NCBI GenBank assembly: GCA_047630355.1
Contig: JBLHXN010000012.1
Location: 1 to 54,343, forward strand
From: JANQUM01 sp047630355
GTDB taxonomy: Bacteria > Bacteroidota > Bacteroidia > Cytophagales > Spirosomataceae
Direction of reading: 5' to 3'
Length of the DNA stretch: 54,343 nt
The notes under the pieces were generated by a model. The model did not search any database, had not been told where the DNA came from, and saw nothing but the letters and a program-made list of their open reading frames with translations. Position numbers and translations under genes: made by a program. Position 1 is the first letter of the stretch. Each line of letters begins with the position of its first letter. Positions 17,366-26,029 of the stretch are shown piece after piece.

Positions 17366-18499
17366 ATGAAAGAGGAAGAACAAAAGATACAGAATAAGAC
17401 GCTTTTCTCTCCGAACAAAACTGGCACTTTGTTACAACAAATTGCTGACTTGCAAGTAGTCAAATCCCACCCTCACTTTCCAATTGGTACGCTCCCGTCT
17501 TTTCGGGAAAATAAGTTACTGCGTTATCGTCGCCCGGATGATAACATTTTCGCCACGGCTTCTACCATTTTTATTCTGAATGAAATTAAGGAAAAGCTTT
17601 CTTCTGATGAGCAAAAAATCGTTGAAAGATTAACTCAAAACGCTCAATCTGCGTATCCACTTTACCAAAATAAAGACGGATTAGCTACCTATAATTTTTG
17701 GCAAACCCAACCTTCGCAGCATTTTTCACACGGTAAAATCCTTCATAAGTTAAAACATTTTAAGCTCCCTGATGACATTGACGATACCGCGTTGATTTAT
17801 CTCACCAATCCGTATTCGGAAGAACAAAACTTTTGGTTGAAAGAAAAACTAACGCAACATACGCAGTTGAAAAGTGCTCCCAAAAGTTACGTTTACGGTA
17901 CGTGGTTCGGTGAAAATATGCCGATTGAGCAGGACGTTTGTGCGTTGTGTAATCTGATGTATTGGATTTTTGAAAACGAGTTTCCACTCAACAAATACGA
18001 TGAAGCAACGCTCGAATTTTTGAAGGATAAAATTTTATCCGGCGATTTCAAAAAAAAGCCTTTTCAAACCGCTCGGCATTACGCCACCGTTCCGCTGACT
18101 CTTTATCATTACGCCCGGCTGATTTATAAATTTGACGTGAAGCAAATTGTTGATTGTAAGGTCATTGTAGTAAACGAAGCGACGGATTTGCTGAATAAAG
18201 AATGCAGCCCGATGGATAGAATTTTACTTTCAACGATTTTACTAAAGTTAGCTCCCGAATGTGAAACTTTAAATCAGTTAAAACTGAACGACAAACTGAT
18301 TTTAGACGACAAATTTTATTCATTTATCGGGGCTTTCGTAGCTCCATACGCTGAGAGTAGAAAACAATCTGATTCTACGTTTTTTCAAAAAGTAGCCGCT
18401 CATCCGCTGACCCGATTTAACTGGAAATGCGAAGCCCACGAACTGGCGTTGCAACTGGAGAACTTTATTTTGTGTAGCGAATTTCAGTCGGGGTCGTGA
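17366..18499 (+). CDS. Unknown protein with a DIDDTA motif
   Basis: A 377-residue soluble protein that I do not recognise. It is mainly alpha-helical, with segments spaced like an alpha/alpha toroid: NIFATASTIFILNEI (60-74), KLPDDIDDTALIYL (133-146) and EQDVCALCNLMYWIFENEFPL (about 188-208). Residues 137-142 (DIDDTA) match the acid motif of class II terpene cyclases such as ent-copalyl diphosphate synthase, although no QW repeats are visible. Short motifs can match by chance, so a cyclase or prenyltransferase-like fold is only a hypothesis. It follows the lipoprotein gene by eight bases. Confidence 0.7.
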   Translation: MKEEEQKIQNKTLFSPNKTGTLLQQIADLQVVKSHPHFPIGTLPSFRENKLLRYRRPDDNIFATASTIFILNEIKEKLSSDEQKIVERLTQNAQSAYPLYQNKDGLATYNFWQTQPSQHFSHGKILHKLKHFKLPDDIDDTALIYLTNPYSEEQNFWLKEKLTQHTQLKSAPKSYVYGTWFGENMPIEQDVCALCNLMYWIFENEFPLNKYDEATLEFLKDKILSGDFKKKPFQTARHYATVPLTLYHYARLIYKFDVKQIVDCKVIVVNEATDLLNKECSPMDRILLSTILLKLAPECETLNQLKLNDKLILDDKFYSFIGAFVAPYAESRKQSDSTFFQKVAAHPLTRFNWKCEAHELALQLENFILCSEFQSGS

Positions 18500-18519
18500 T
18501 TGAGTTTTAAGAGCTGAAC

Positions 18520-18589
18520 TGTATTAATTTGTTCACCATAATCTACAAATTAGTACTAAATCGTATATCGTAATAGACAAATTAATACA
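18520..18589. repeat. Perfect 13-bp inverted repeat with a third degenerate copy
   Basis: TGTATTAATTTGT at 18520-18532 is the exact reverse complement of ACAAATTAATACA at 18577-18589. A third, one-mismatch copy (ACAAATTAGTAC) lies between them. It sits between two convergent genes, where no operator would be expected. Confidence 0.7.
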
Positions 18590-18653
18590 AAATGAACAAA
18601 TGGAATTCTTTCAGAAGAGTTTTGACAATCTGGAGAATGTGATTTTAGAATCG

Positions 18654-19598
18654 TTACTTCTTCTCAATAACTTCATCAATTACGAAGAACGGACGGCGTT
18701 TGACTTCGATGTAAATACGCCCGATGTATTCGCCCAAAATTCCTAAAATAATCAGGATTACGCCACCTAAAAAGTACATGCCTACGGCAAGCGTGGCGGT
18801 ACCGGGAGTTTCTTCCGGTGAGTGCCCGAAAACTTTGAAGCCAATTAAACGGTGAAGAACGAAAAATATTCCAACTAAAAACGACGGAATGGCAATTAAG
18901 AAGCCCAAGTAAGTAGCCATGCGGAGCGGAAAATTCGAAAAGCCGAAAAGTCCATCCAATGCTAACTCAACCAACTTCTTGAATGTATATTTTACTTCGC
19001 CGGCGGCACGTTCGGCACGCTCGTAAGTTACACCAATTTGCTTAAATCCGGCGTAAGCACGCAGCCCCCGCACAAAGCGAACTTGTTCGGGCATTTCGTG
19101 CACAATCGTGTTGACAACTTTCCTGTCCATGACGCAGAAGTCTCCCGAGTCGAGCGGAATTTCAATATCAGAAATCCACGCTAACATACGATAAAATGTT
19201 TTGTAGGCTACTTTCTTGAAGAACCCTTCCTTACGTTTTGTTCGCACAGCATATACCACGTCATAGCCTTCCCGCCATTTGTCTAAAAAACGGTACAATT
19301 CTTCGGGCGGGTCTTGCAAATCACCGTCCATGATGACTACAGCGTCGCCTTTTGCTTCCTGAATTCCGGCAGAAATAGCGGGCTGATGCCCAAAGTTTCT
19401 CGATAATTTAATCACCCGAACGTGGCTGTCTTTTTCAGCATAGGCATGCATCATTGCCAACGAATTGTCTTTTGAGCCGTCATCTACTAACAAGATTTCA
19501 TAGTCGTCGTTCCAAGAAGGAGCGGAGACCGTTAACCGGGCGTAGAGGTTGTCAATGTTTTCTTCTTCGTTGTAAATTGGAATGACAATGGAAATCAT
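18654..19598 (-). CDS. Family 2 glycosyltransferase (GtrB/DPM1-like)
   Basis: A 314-residue polyprenyl-phosphate sugar transferase. The GT-A domain starts at residue 2 with ISIVIPIYNEEENI, has the nucleotide-binding motif LLVDDGSKDNS, and the DxD-like motif MDGDLQDPPEE (about 90-100). Two C-terminal membrane helices (about 230-255 and 268-292) anchor it, as in GtrB and ArnC. These enzymes load glucose or a similar sugar on undecaprenyl phosphate at the inner membrane. It lies 63 bases downstream of serS on the same strand, possibly in one transcript. The sugar is not predictable. Confidence 0.92.
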   Translation of the reverse strand: MISIVIPIYNEEENIDNLYARLTVSAPSWNDDYEILLVDDGSKDNSLAMMHAYAEKDSHVRVIKLSRNFGHQPAISAGIQEAKGDAVVIMDGDLQDPPEELYRFLDKWREGYDVVYAVRTKRKEGFFKKVAYKTFYRMLAWISDIEIPLDSGDFCVMDRKVVNTIVHEMPEQVRFVRGLRAYAGFKQIGVTYERAERAAGEVKYTFKKLVELALDGLFGFSNFPLRMATYLGFLIAIPSFLVGIFFVLHRLIGFKVFGHSPEETPGTATLAVGMYFLGGVILIILGILGEYIGRIYIEVKRRPFFVIDEVIEKK

Positions 19599-19661
19599 AA
19601 AGTATATTTTAGCCGAGAGTAATATTTTTCTAACCTAATTGAGCCTAAGGCTTTCAGTATT

Positions 19662-20933
19662 TTAATCTATTTTTTCAAATCCGCAGAAACGTTGCAGAAC
19701 TTTTGGTACGTTAATTCCGTCGGCGGTTTGGTTGTTTTCAAGTAACGCCGCTAATATACGGGGCAATGCCAACGCCGAGCCATTCAGCGTGTGTAGCATT
19801 TGCGTTTTCCCGTCAACTTTGTGGCGTAATTTCAGGCGGTTTGCCTGATACGTTTCAAAATTTGAAACCGAACTCACTTCCAGCCACATTTTTTGGGCGG
19901 CAGAATAGACCTCAAAATCGTAAGTCAACGCCGAGGTAAAGCCCATATCGCCGCCACAAAGACGGAGAATCCGGTACGGCAATTCGAGCTTTTCTAATAA
20001 GCCTTTGACGTGTTCCATCATTTCCTCCAAAGCAGCGTAAGATTCTTCGGGTTTACGAACCTGCACCACTTCCACTTTATCAAACTGATGCAGACGGTTT
20101 AAGCCCCGAACGTGAGCACCCCAACTTCCGGCTTCTCTACGGAAACAAGGAGTGTGGGCGGTTATTTTTACGGGCAGAGACTCTTCCGACAAAATTACAT
20201 CACGAAACATATTTGTCAACGGTACTTCGGCGGTTGGAATCAAGTACAAACCATCCGCAGTTGCGTGGTACATTTGTCCTTCTTTGTCGGGCAGTTGCCC
20301 CGTTCCGTAACCTGATGCTTCGTTGATTACAATTGGTGGTTGAATTTCGGTATAACCCGCAGCGATGGCTTCTTCCAAAAAGAAGTTGATTAACGCCCGT
20401 TGTATTCTTGCCCCTTTCCCTTTATAAAACGGAAATCCGGCTCCACTGACTTTATTTCCTAACTCAAAGTCGATTATATCGTACGTACTTATCAAATCCC
20501 AATGCGGCACGGCATCTTCGCTGAGTGTTGGTATTTCGCCCCAGGTAAATATTTCCTCGTTGTCTTCCGCCGATTTTCCCTTCGGAACGCTCTCATGCGG
20601 CAGATTCGGAATAGTGTAAAGGATATTTTGCAGTTCTTCTGCAAAAGAACGCAGCTGCTCCTCCAGACCTTTACTTTTGACTTTTAGATCGCTCGTTTTA
20701 GATTTTATTCCTTCGGCTTCTTCCCGTTTTCCGGCTTTCATCAAACCGCCAATCTCTTTGGCTAACTGATTAGCTTCCGAGAGCGTAGCGTCTAATTCGC
20801 CCTGCGTTTCGCGGCGGTTTTGATCAATATCAATTGCTTGTTGAACTACTTCGGCAGCGTTCTTGAAATTTCTTCTTTCTAATCCGGCGACGGTCGCTTC
20901 TGGATTTTCACGGATAAATTGTATGGCTAACAT
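19662..20933 (-). CDS. serS: Seryl-tRNA synthetase
   Basis: Charges tRNA-Ser, and tRNA-Sec where present. The 423-residue length is normal. The N-terminal long coiled-coil arm (about 28-110) binds the tRNA variable arm. The class II core has motif 2 (CFRREAGSWGAHVRGLNRLH) and motif 3 (GSALALPRILAALLENNQ). The ATG at 20933 begins MLAIQFIRENPEAT, the standard start for the family. A -7-like box (TATATTTG on the minus strand, 20991-20998) lies 57 bases upstream. Confidence 0.97.
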   Translation of the reverse strand: MLAIQFIRENPEATVAGLERRNFKNAAEVVQQAIDIDQNRRETQGELDATLSEANQLAKEIGGLMKAGKREEAEGIKSKTSDLKVKSKGLEEQLRSFAEELQNILYTIPNLPHESVPKGKSAEDNEEIFTWGEIPTLSEDAVPHWDLISTYDIIDFELGNKVSGAGFPFYKGKGARIQRALINFFLEEAIAAGYTEIQPPIVINEASGYGTGQLPDKEGQMYHATADGLYLIPTAEVPLTNMFRDVILSEESLPVKITAHTPCFRREAGSWGAHVRGLNRLHQFDKVEVVQVRKPEESYAALEEMMEHVKGLLEKLELPYRILRLCGGDMGFTSALTYDFEVYSAAQKMWLEVSSVSNFETYQANRLKLRHKVDGKTQMLHTLNGSALALPRILAALLENNQTADGINVPKVLQRFCGFEKID

Positions 20934-20990
20934 GTGTCCAATTACGAATTACGATTTACGAATGCCGCTTGAGTCGGCTCGTTCAAACCA

Positions 20991-20998
20991 CAAATATA
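20991..20998 (-). promoter_or_regulatory. Candidate -7 box for serS
   Basis: TATATTTG on the minus strand matches TAnnTTTG. A -33 TTG was not found at the expected spacing. Confidence 0.4.
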
Positions 20999-21069
20999 TT
21001 TGTTTTAAACGAGAATGCTTCGTTTTAAGGGTTGTTAATCGTTTTAAAGGTTGGAATTGATGGTTTACT

Positions 21070-21200
21070 TGGAGTATAAAACCCCACTGAATGTCGGTCG
21101 CCCTTAATCCATCCCCCGAAGGAAGGGAAGCGAAAAATACCCCCTTCCTTGTGGAGTCGGACCGCCGAAACGGAAGGGATGGGGGGCGGGGTGGGGTTCT
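21070..21200. repeat. GC-rich intergenic repeat
   Basis: It contains ACTGAATGTCGGTCGCCC and CCCCCGAAGGAAGGGA, with a matching complement CGGAAGGGATGGGGGGCGGGG about 80 bases later. The ends form a long imperfect inverted repeat (AAAACCCC... with ...GGGGTT). It resembles the elements at 4230-4275 and 23880-24065. Confidence 0.6.
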
Positions 21201-21215
21201 GCAAAATACACACTT

Positions 21216-22254
21216 ATGAAAACATTATTACTCTTATTATTTACCTCACTCAGCGTTTGCGGTCAGTACATTGAAAAATATTATCCGCTTATTAATAAGG
21301 CAGAACTTGCCGTTGTAGATTCAAACTATCAGCAGGCTTTAACGTATTATCGCATGGCTTTCGCCAACGTTGAAAGTCCGCGTGGGTCAGATTATATGAA
21401 CGCCGCCAAGTGTATTTTTTTGATTTTGACGAAACCCCTGGCAAGTTTTATCTACGAAAACTAGCGGGCTACGGCTATGATTTGGGCTACCTGCGAACAG
21501 ACGTACAACAGGCACTTTTCAGAGATGCGTTGACTGATATTACCTTCGCCGAACTGCTGGCGGCGAAGGCAAAAGGTTACTATGAAAAGCAAAAATTAGA
21601 GTTTGCAGAGGATAAATATTTGAGCGAAATGCTTCGAAAATCTCAACAAAAAAGGCAACTGGAACGTGACAAAAGCGATGACGTTGCGGTAGACACTCTG
21701 AATCGTGAATTTACTGAGTTTGTTCAACAAAAGTGGGAAGCGGGTTTTGACTTTAGCAATCGCTTTGAACAATACTTGCTCGTTGGTTTATTACGGGATA
21801 CAAGCACAATGTTTTCGGAGAAAAAGCTCGAAAAAACGTTGATTGCTGCTGTGGACAAAGGTGGACCGAGTCCAAATGATGCGTATCAGACTTTGGCAAC
21901 CAGAAAATACGATTTCTTAAACTCATCCGAACGTTTACTGACCAAAATATCGGTAAATCCGCATGTTTGCGAGGATAAAGAAAGTATTGAGCAACGTGTT
22001 GATAAGTGGTTGACAGACAATGGATTGATTGGTAGTGAAGCGGGGCGAAAATTGATAAAATTCGTAACCAATTCGCCCATGAATCTCCGGAAGATGAATT
22101 GAAAAAACGCATTCATTCCATGATTTGTAACGACGAATGTAACTTTGACCTTCGCTTTCCCCGTCAATACACGCAGTATCCAATTACTTGCGAGGAAGCC
22201 AAGGAGTTACTGACCGGAATGAGATTTTTTGAAGGTGAGGGTTTTGTGAATTGA
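21216..22254 (+). pseudogene. Secreted protein gene with two single-base frameshifts
   Basis: Three consecutive frames form one protein. The first (from 21216) has a signal peptide, MKTLLLLLFTSLSVCGQ, and the helical segment NKAELAVVDSNYQQALTYY. The second (about 21410-22050) continues with FFDFDETPGKFYLRKLAGYGY. The third ends with LTGMRFFEGEGFVN at 22254. The first shift is at a T7 run (21414-21420), where one more T would give an unbroken AAKCIFFDFDET. The second is near the GGGG/AAAA runs around 22038-22052, where one more base restores IDKIRNQFAHESPEDELKKR. Both are one-base losses next to homopolymers, so sequencing error is as likely as true decay. I do not recognise the family. Confidence 0.75.
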
Positions 22255-22276
22255 AGCTTTAAAGGTTCGCACAACT

Positions 22277-22309
22277 TTTGTTGACTATTCGTTGAAAGTC
22301 GTAACTTAG
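22277..22309 (+). promoter_or_regulatory. Candidate promoter of the fusion dehydrogenase gene
   Basis: TTTG (22277-22280), 21 bases, then TAACTTAG (22302-22309), close to the Bacteroidota TTTG...TAnnTTTG pattern. It lies 21 bases before the ATG. Confidence 0.4.
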
Positions 22310-22330
22310 CAACAACTAACACATCAACAA

Positions 22331-23842
22331 ATGAAAGCCCTACTCTGTAAATCTCACGGAAACCCCGGCACTTTAGTATTAGAAGAAATTCCGTCGCTCG
22401 TTGCCGAGGAAAATCATATTGTCATTGACGTGAAAGCGTGCAGTGCCAACTTTCCCGATACACTAATTATTCAAAACCTCTATCAGTTCAAACCCGAATT
22501 ACCGTTTTCGCCGGGTGGTGAAGTTGCGGGAATCGTGAAATCAGTTGGTGAAGGAGTAAAGAACCTGAAAGTCGGTGACCGCGTTTTTGCCCTTTGTGGT
22601 TGGGGCGGCTTTGCCGAAGAAGTAGCCGTTGAAGCCACAAAAGTATTTCCGATGTTGCCGGGAATGGACTTCGTAACGGGAGCATCCGTGATGTATAATT
22701 ACGGCACATCTTACCACGCACTAAAAGATCGGGCAAAATTACAACCGGGAGAAACGCTTCTCGTTTTAGGAGCCGCCGGAGGCGTGGGTTTAGCCGCCGT
22801 AGAACTCGGAAAAATGATGGGAGCAAAGGTAATTGCCGCCGCTTCATCAGCCGAAAAACTGGCAATCTGCAAAGAAAAAGGAGCGGATGAACTTATAAAT
22901 TACACCGAAGTAAATCTCAAAGATAAAATCAAAGAACTGACCGCTGGCAAAGGCGTTGACGTGGTTTATGACCCCGTTGGTGATAAATTTGCCGAACCCG
23001 CCATCCGTTCCATGGCGTGGAAAGGACGTTATTTAGTCGTCGGTTTTGCGGGAGGTGAAATTCCGAAAATTCCGTTGAACCTTGCCTTACTGAAAGGTTG
23101 CGATATTGTCGGAGTATTTTGGGGAAGATTTGCGGCGACCGAACCCGCTCAAAATATGCAGAATATTCAGGAATTGGCGGGCAACTTTATGAAAGGAACA
23201 TTGAACCCGCACATTTATAAAACGTACAGTTTGGAAGAAACTCCGGAAGCCTTGTGGGATTTGATGAATCGTAAAGTTATCGGAAAAGCGGTTGTTGTTA
23301 CCTCTGAGGAGGCGTTTGACAAAGGGAACTTGCCGAAAGCAAAAGCGATTCGGGTTGCCGAAGAAGAGGGGATTGTGAAGGTTGGGAAATTAAATTTTGA
23401 TTCGTTAGCGGCTTTGAAAAAGCACGAAGGAAAATCATTGGGAACAACTGAATGGCAGGTCGTTTCGCAGGAAATGATTAACGAATTTGCGTCCGCCACG
23501 CTTGATAATCAATGGATTCACGTCGATGCGGAAAAAGCCGCCGCTTCACCTTTCGGTACAACAATTGCCCACGGATTGCTGACACTTTCACTAACTCCGA
23601 AGTTCCTGAGTGATTTATTTGAAATCACTTCGTCCAAAATGGGCGTGAATTACGGGATGAATAAAGTACGTTTCATCACGCCCGTGCCGTCAGAAAGTAA
23701 GTTGCGGTTAAGTGCCGTATTAAAGAGTGTGGAAATGAAACAACCCAACGTCGCCAAACTCTTCATCGAAGCCACCATCGAACTCGAAAACTCCGAAAAA
23801 CCCGCTTGCGTGGCTGAATTATTGAGTGTGATTTATGAGTAG
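22331..23842 (+). CDS. NADPH:quinone oxidoreductase-like / MaoC-like hydratase fusion
   Basis: A 503-residue two-domain protein. Residues 1-325 form a medium-chain dehydrogenase of the quinone-oxidoreductase type. It has GEVAGIVKSVGEGVKNLKVGDRV, the Rossmann motif LGAAGGVGLAAVELGK (146-161) and no zinc ligands. After a linker rich in Lys and Glu (about 326-370), residues 370-503 are a MaoC/hotdog domain with the (R)-hydratase signature D392-x4-H397 followed by SPFGTTIAHGLL. The first domain could reduce an enoyl or quinone substrate, and the second hydrates trans-2-enoyl-CoA. Their fusion suggests linked steps on an acyl-CoA. Neighbours are unrelated, and it appears monocistronic. Confidence 0.88.
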   Translation: MKALLCKSHGNPGTLVLEEIPSLVAEENHIVIDVKACSANFPDTLIIQNLYQFKPELPFSPGGEVAGIVKSVGEGVKNLKVGDRVFALCGWGGFAEEVAVEATKVFPMLPGMDFVTGASVMYNYGTSYHALKDRAKLQPGETLLVLGAAGGVGLAAVELGKMMGAKVIAAASSAEKLAICKEKGADELINYTEVNLKDKIKELTAGKGVDVVYDPVGDKFAEPAIRSMAWKGRYLVVGFAGGEIPKIPLNLALLKGCDIVGVFWGRFAATEPAQNMQNIQELAGNFMKGTLNPHIYKTYSLEETPEALWDLMNRKVIGKAVVVTSEEAFDKGNLPKAKAIRVAEEEGIVKVGKLNFDSLAALKKHEGKSLGTTEWQVVSQEMINEFASATLDNQWIHVDAEKAAASPFGTTIAHGLLTLSLTPKFLSDLFEITSSKMGVNYGMNKVRFITPVPSESKLRLSAVLKSVEMKQPNVAKLFIEATIELENSEKPACVAELLSVIYE

Positions 23843-23875
23843 AATTTAGTGCATGATTTAGGGTTTGAACTAAAT

Positions 23876-24065
23876 TCGGCGAAAACCCACCCCGACCGAC
23901 TTCGTCAGGCCACCCCTCCTCGGAGGGGAATTGCTCGTTCTACCATAAGCTAAGTATTTTGTTAGCCTTAGTTTAAGTTATCGTCGATTTGAAAAATCCC
24001 TTCTTCGGAGGGATGGGTGCCTGACGAAGTCGGCAGACAGGGCGTCCGACGCTCGGCGGGTGCTT
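23876..24065. repeat. Intergenic element with 15-bp perfect inverted arms
   Basis: CCGACTTCGTCAGGC at 23896-23910 is the exact reverse complement of GCCTGACGAAGTCGG at 24019-24033. Inside are two small hairpins (CCCCTCCTCGGAGGGG and TCCCTTCTTCGGAGGGA). Right of the element, GTCCGACGCTCGGCGGGTGC is a near-match to the reverse complement of the motif near 4240. It has no coding potential. Confidence 0.75.
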
Positions 24066-24139
24066 GCGATGAACAGATGATTGCAACAAGTAAGAAAAAC
24101 ATGTACAAACTTCAAAACCTCTCAAGCCGATTTTAACCA

Positions 24140-25039
24140 ATGAACTGGCCAATCTACATAAAGAATTTCAAGAACTACTTACAGCTCGAACGCGGGATGT
24201 CTGATAATTCTGTGGAAGCCTACGTACGGGATATTGAGAAATTGCATAACTACGTTTCCCGCTTTGAGAAAATTATTGAGCCGGAGAAAATGACCGAACA
24301 CACGTTGCGGGATTTTCTGCATTACCTCAATGACTTAGAACTCGTCGCTAATTCACAAGCCCGAATACTGTCAGGAATCAAAGCGTTTTACCAGTTTTTG
24401 GCGTTGGAAAATCTCGTGAATATCGACCCGACGGAACAACTCGACGCTCCGAAAACCAACCGAAAACTACCCGATACGCTGAGTTTTCCAGAGATAGAAT
24501 TACTGCTCGATAATATCGACGTTTCAACTCCTGAAGGAACGAGAAACCGGGCAATTGTGGAAGTGCTGTACAGTTGCGGGTTGCGGGTTTCCGAACTCGT
24601 GAACCTCCAACAAACCAGCTGTTATTTCGATATTGGGTTTGTACGGGTGTTCGGTAAAGGGAGTAAAGTACGGCTCGTGCCGATTGGGCGGGATGCCATT
24701 AAATACACGAAGATTTATCTGGAAAACGTGCGGAATTTTGGCGTGATTGAAGAAGGTCACGAAGACTACATTTTCCTCAACCGACGGGGTAAACAACTCT
24801 CCCGCGTAATGATTTTTATGATTATCAAAGATGCCGCCGTCCGGGCGGGAATCACGAAAAATATCTCGCCGCACACGTTCCGCCATAGCTTTGCTACGCA
24901 CCTCATTGAAGGTGGTGCCGACCTCCGTGCCGTGCAGGAAATGCTCGGTCACGAATCTATCACCACCACCGAAATCTATACCCACCTCGACCGCTCTTTT
25001 CTGTTGCAAACCTTGCAGCAGTTTCATCCGAGGGGGTAA
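24140..25039 (+). CDS. xerD: Tyrosine recombinase XerD
   Basis: Resolves chromosome dimers together with XerC and FtsK. The 299-residue length is normal. An N-terminal SAM-like core-binding domain (about 1-90) is followed by the catalytic domain with all active residues: Arg149 (CGLRVSEL), Lys173 (FGKGSKVR), His245 and Arg248 (SPHTFRHSFATH), His271 (LGHESITTTE) and nucleophile Tyr280. It is probably the housekeeping recombinase rather than a phage integrase, because it has no arm-binding domain. It borders the decayed 25-31 kb region. Confidence 0.93.
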   Translation: MNWPIYIKNFKNYLQLERGMSDNSVEAYVRDIEKLHNYVSRFEKIIEPEKMTEHTLRDFLHYLNDLELVANSQARILSGIKAFYQFLALENLVNIDPTEQLDAPKTNRKLPDTLSFPEIELLLDNIDVSTPEGTRNRAIVEVLYSCGLRVSELVNLQQTSCYFDIGFVRVFGKGSKVRLVPIGRDAIKYTKIYLENVRNFGVIEEGHEDYIFLNRRGKQLSRVMIFMIIKDAAVRAGITKNISPHTFRHSFATHLIEGGADLRAVQEMLGHESITTTEIYTHLDRSFLLQTLQQFHPRG

Positions 25040-25115
25040 TCAATCGACTTTATTTTTCATTAACTCAGTCAAACTTGCAGTGAAAGGGTAAGCGGATGCT
25101 CGATTGGGTGAATAA

Positions 25116-25973
25116 TCAGTCAAACTCTTGGTCTTGCACACGTTTTACTTCGATTACGAGATAACTTTCCTGCGATGGTGATTCATACTTCAGTTTTTCA
25201 AGATCACTTTTTGAAAAAACCCGTGGACCTCTACTTTCTATTTTCCATAACTCACCACTTGAACTATCTTTGGCCGTGTGCAATAGTAAGTATTTAGCCG
25301 CTACTGTCTTTCTGTCTAATTCAAGCGATCCGTGACCCGTACCCATTCTGAAATTATACAGACCTTTCTTTTTTATCCAGTCATATTGCTCTTGTGATTT
25401 GAAATAACCCACCAAAACGAATGTTTCATCCGGAAGCAAATAGCGGTTATTACGATACGGTTCAGGAAGAAGTTCTTTTAATTCGTTTTCTGGTTTAGGC
25501 TTGTTTTTATAAATGTCGTAAGTACGGAATGCAACCTTTTCTCTCTGTGATGCTCTGTTAATGAAGTGATCAATTACTGATAGAATAAATACTTTTAGGT
25601 CGCTGACCCCGCTTTCTGACTTTGAAGGTTTCATTGGAAATGCACCCAGGCCCGGAATTATCTCATGAAAACCTTTCTTATTTATCTTCTTATCCCCTGG
25701 GTAGAGCACATAAGCTCCGCCGGTTCGACGGATAGCATCTTTATAAGCGTGCATTTTTAGTAAGTCAGCGTTCTTATAAACTCCCCCGTGATTCTCCGTT
25801 TTTTCGTTGTTCAAGTTCTCTTCAGAACCTTCACCAACGAAATTATGCATGTTGGCAATTTTATACTTTGCATCAAAATGAACGTGAACAATTAGCTCTT
25901 CTTTCTCTGCCTCTGTTTCTGAAATTCCGTTGGGTCAAAATGAAAGCGTATAATCGGGACGTAAAGTGGTTGT
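25116..25973 (-). pseudogene. Relic of a DUF2357-type PD-(D/E)XK nuclease
   Basis: The open frame 25116-25850 encodes NADLLKMHAYKDAIRRTGGAY, VLYPGD and GAFPMKPS, matching the C-terminal nuclease part of DUF2357-type proteins (partners of McrB-like GTPases). Upstream, in the same frame, lie VHFDAKYKI (the D-x-K part) and RPDYTLSF (the PD part). A TGA at 25935-25937 falls between these halves, where a Trp would fit (TLSFWP), and a TAG at 25974-25976 lies further upstream. The N-terminal domain is absent. This is therefore the decayed tail of a defence-type nuclease, and the ATG at 25850 is unlikely to be a real start. Confidence 0.75.
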
Positions 25974-25997
25974 CTAGCTGCCGGAGACACAAATAAA

Positions 25998-26022
25998 CGG
26001 TTCTCGTCTCCGCTCGAACTGA
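25998..26022. repeat. Direct repeat flanking the VapBC-like pair (left copy)
   Basis: A 25-base unit with core TCTCCGCTCGAACTGA; the right copy at 26779-26803 differs by one base. Copies in the same orientation bracket the toxin-antitoxin pair. Confidence 0.7.
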
Positions 26023-26029
26023 TACTGAA

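Noticed and set aside
18600..18749. Rightward 50-residue ORF (MEFFQKSFDN...)
   Set aside because: It mostly overlaps the end of the glycosyltransferase gene antisense; only the first 18 codons are outside, with no recognisable family.
24140..25039. Phage integrase reading of the tyrosine recombinase gene
   Set aside because: It has the XerD length and domain layout, no arm-binding domain, and no attachment repeats or phage genes nearby.
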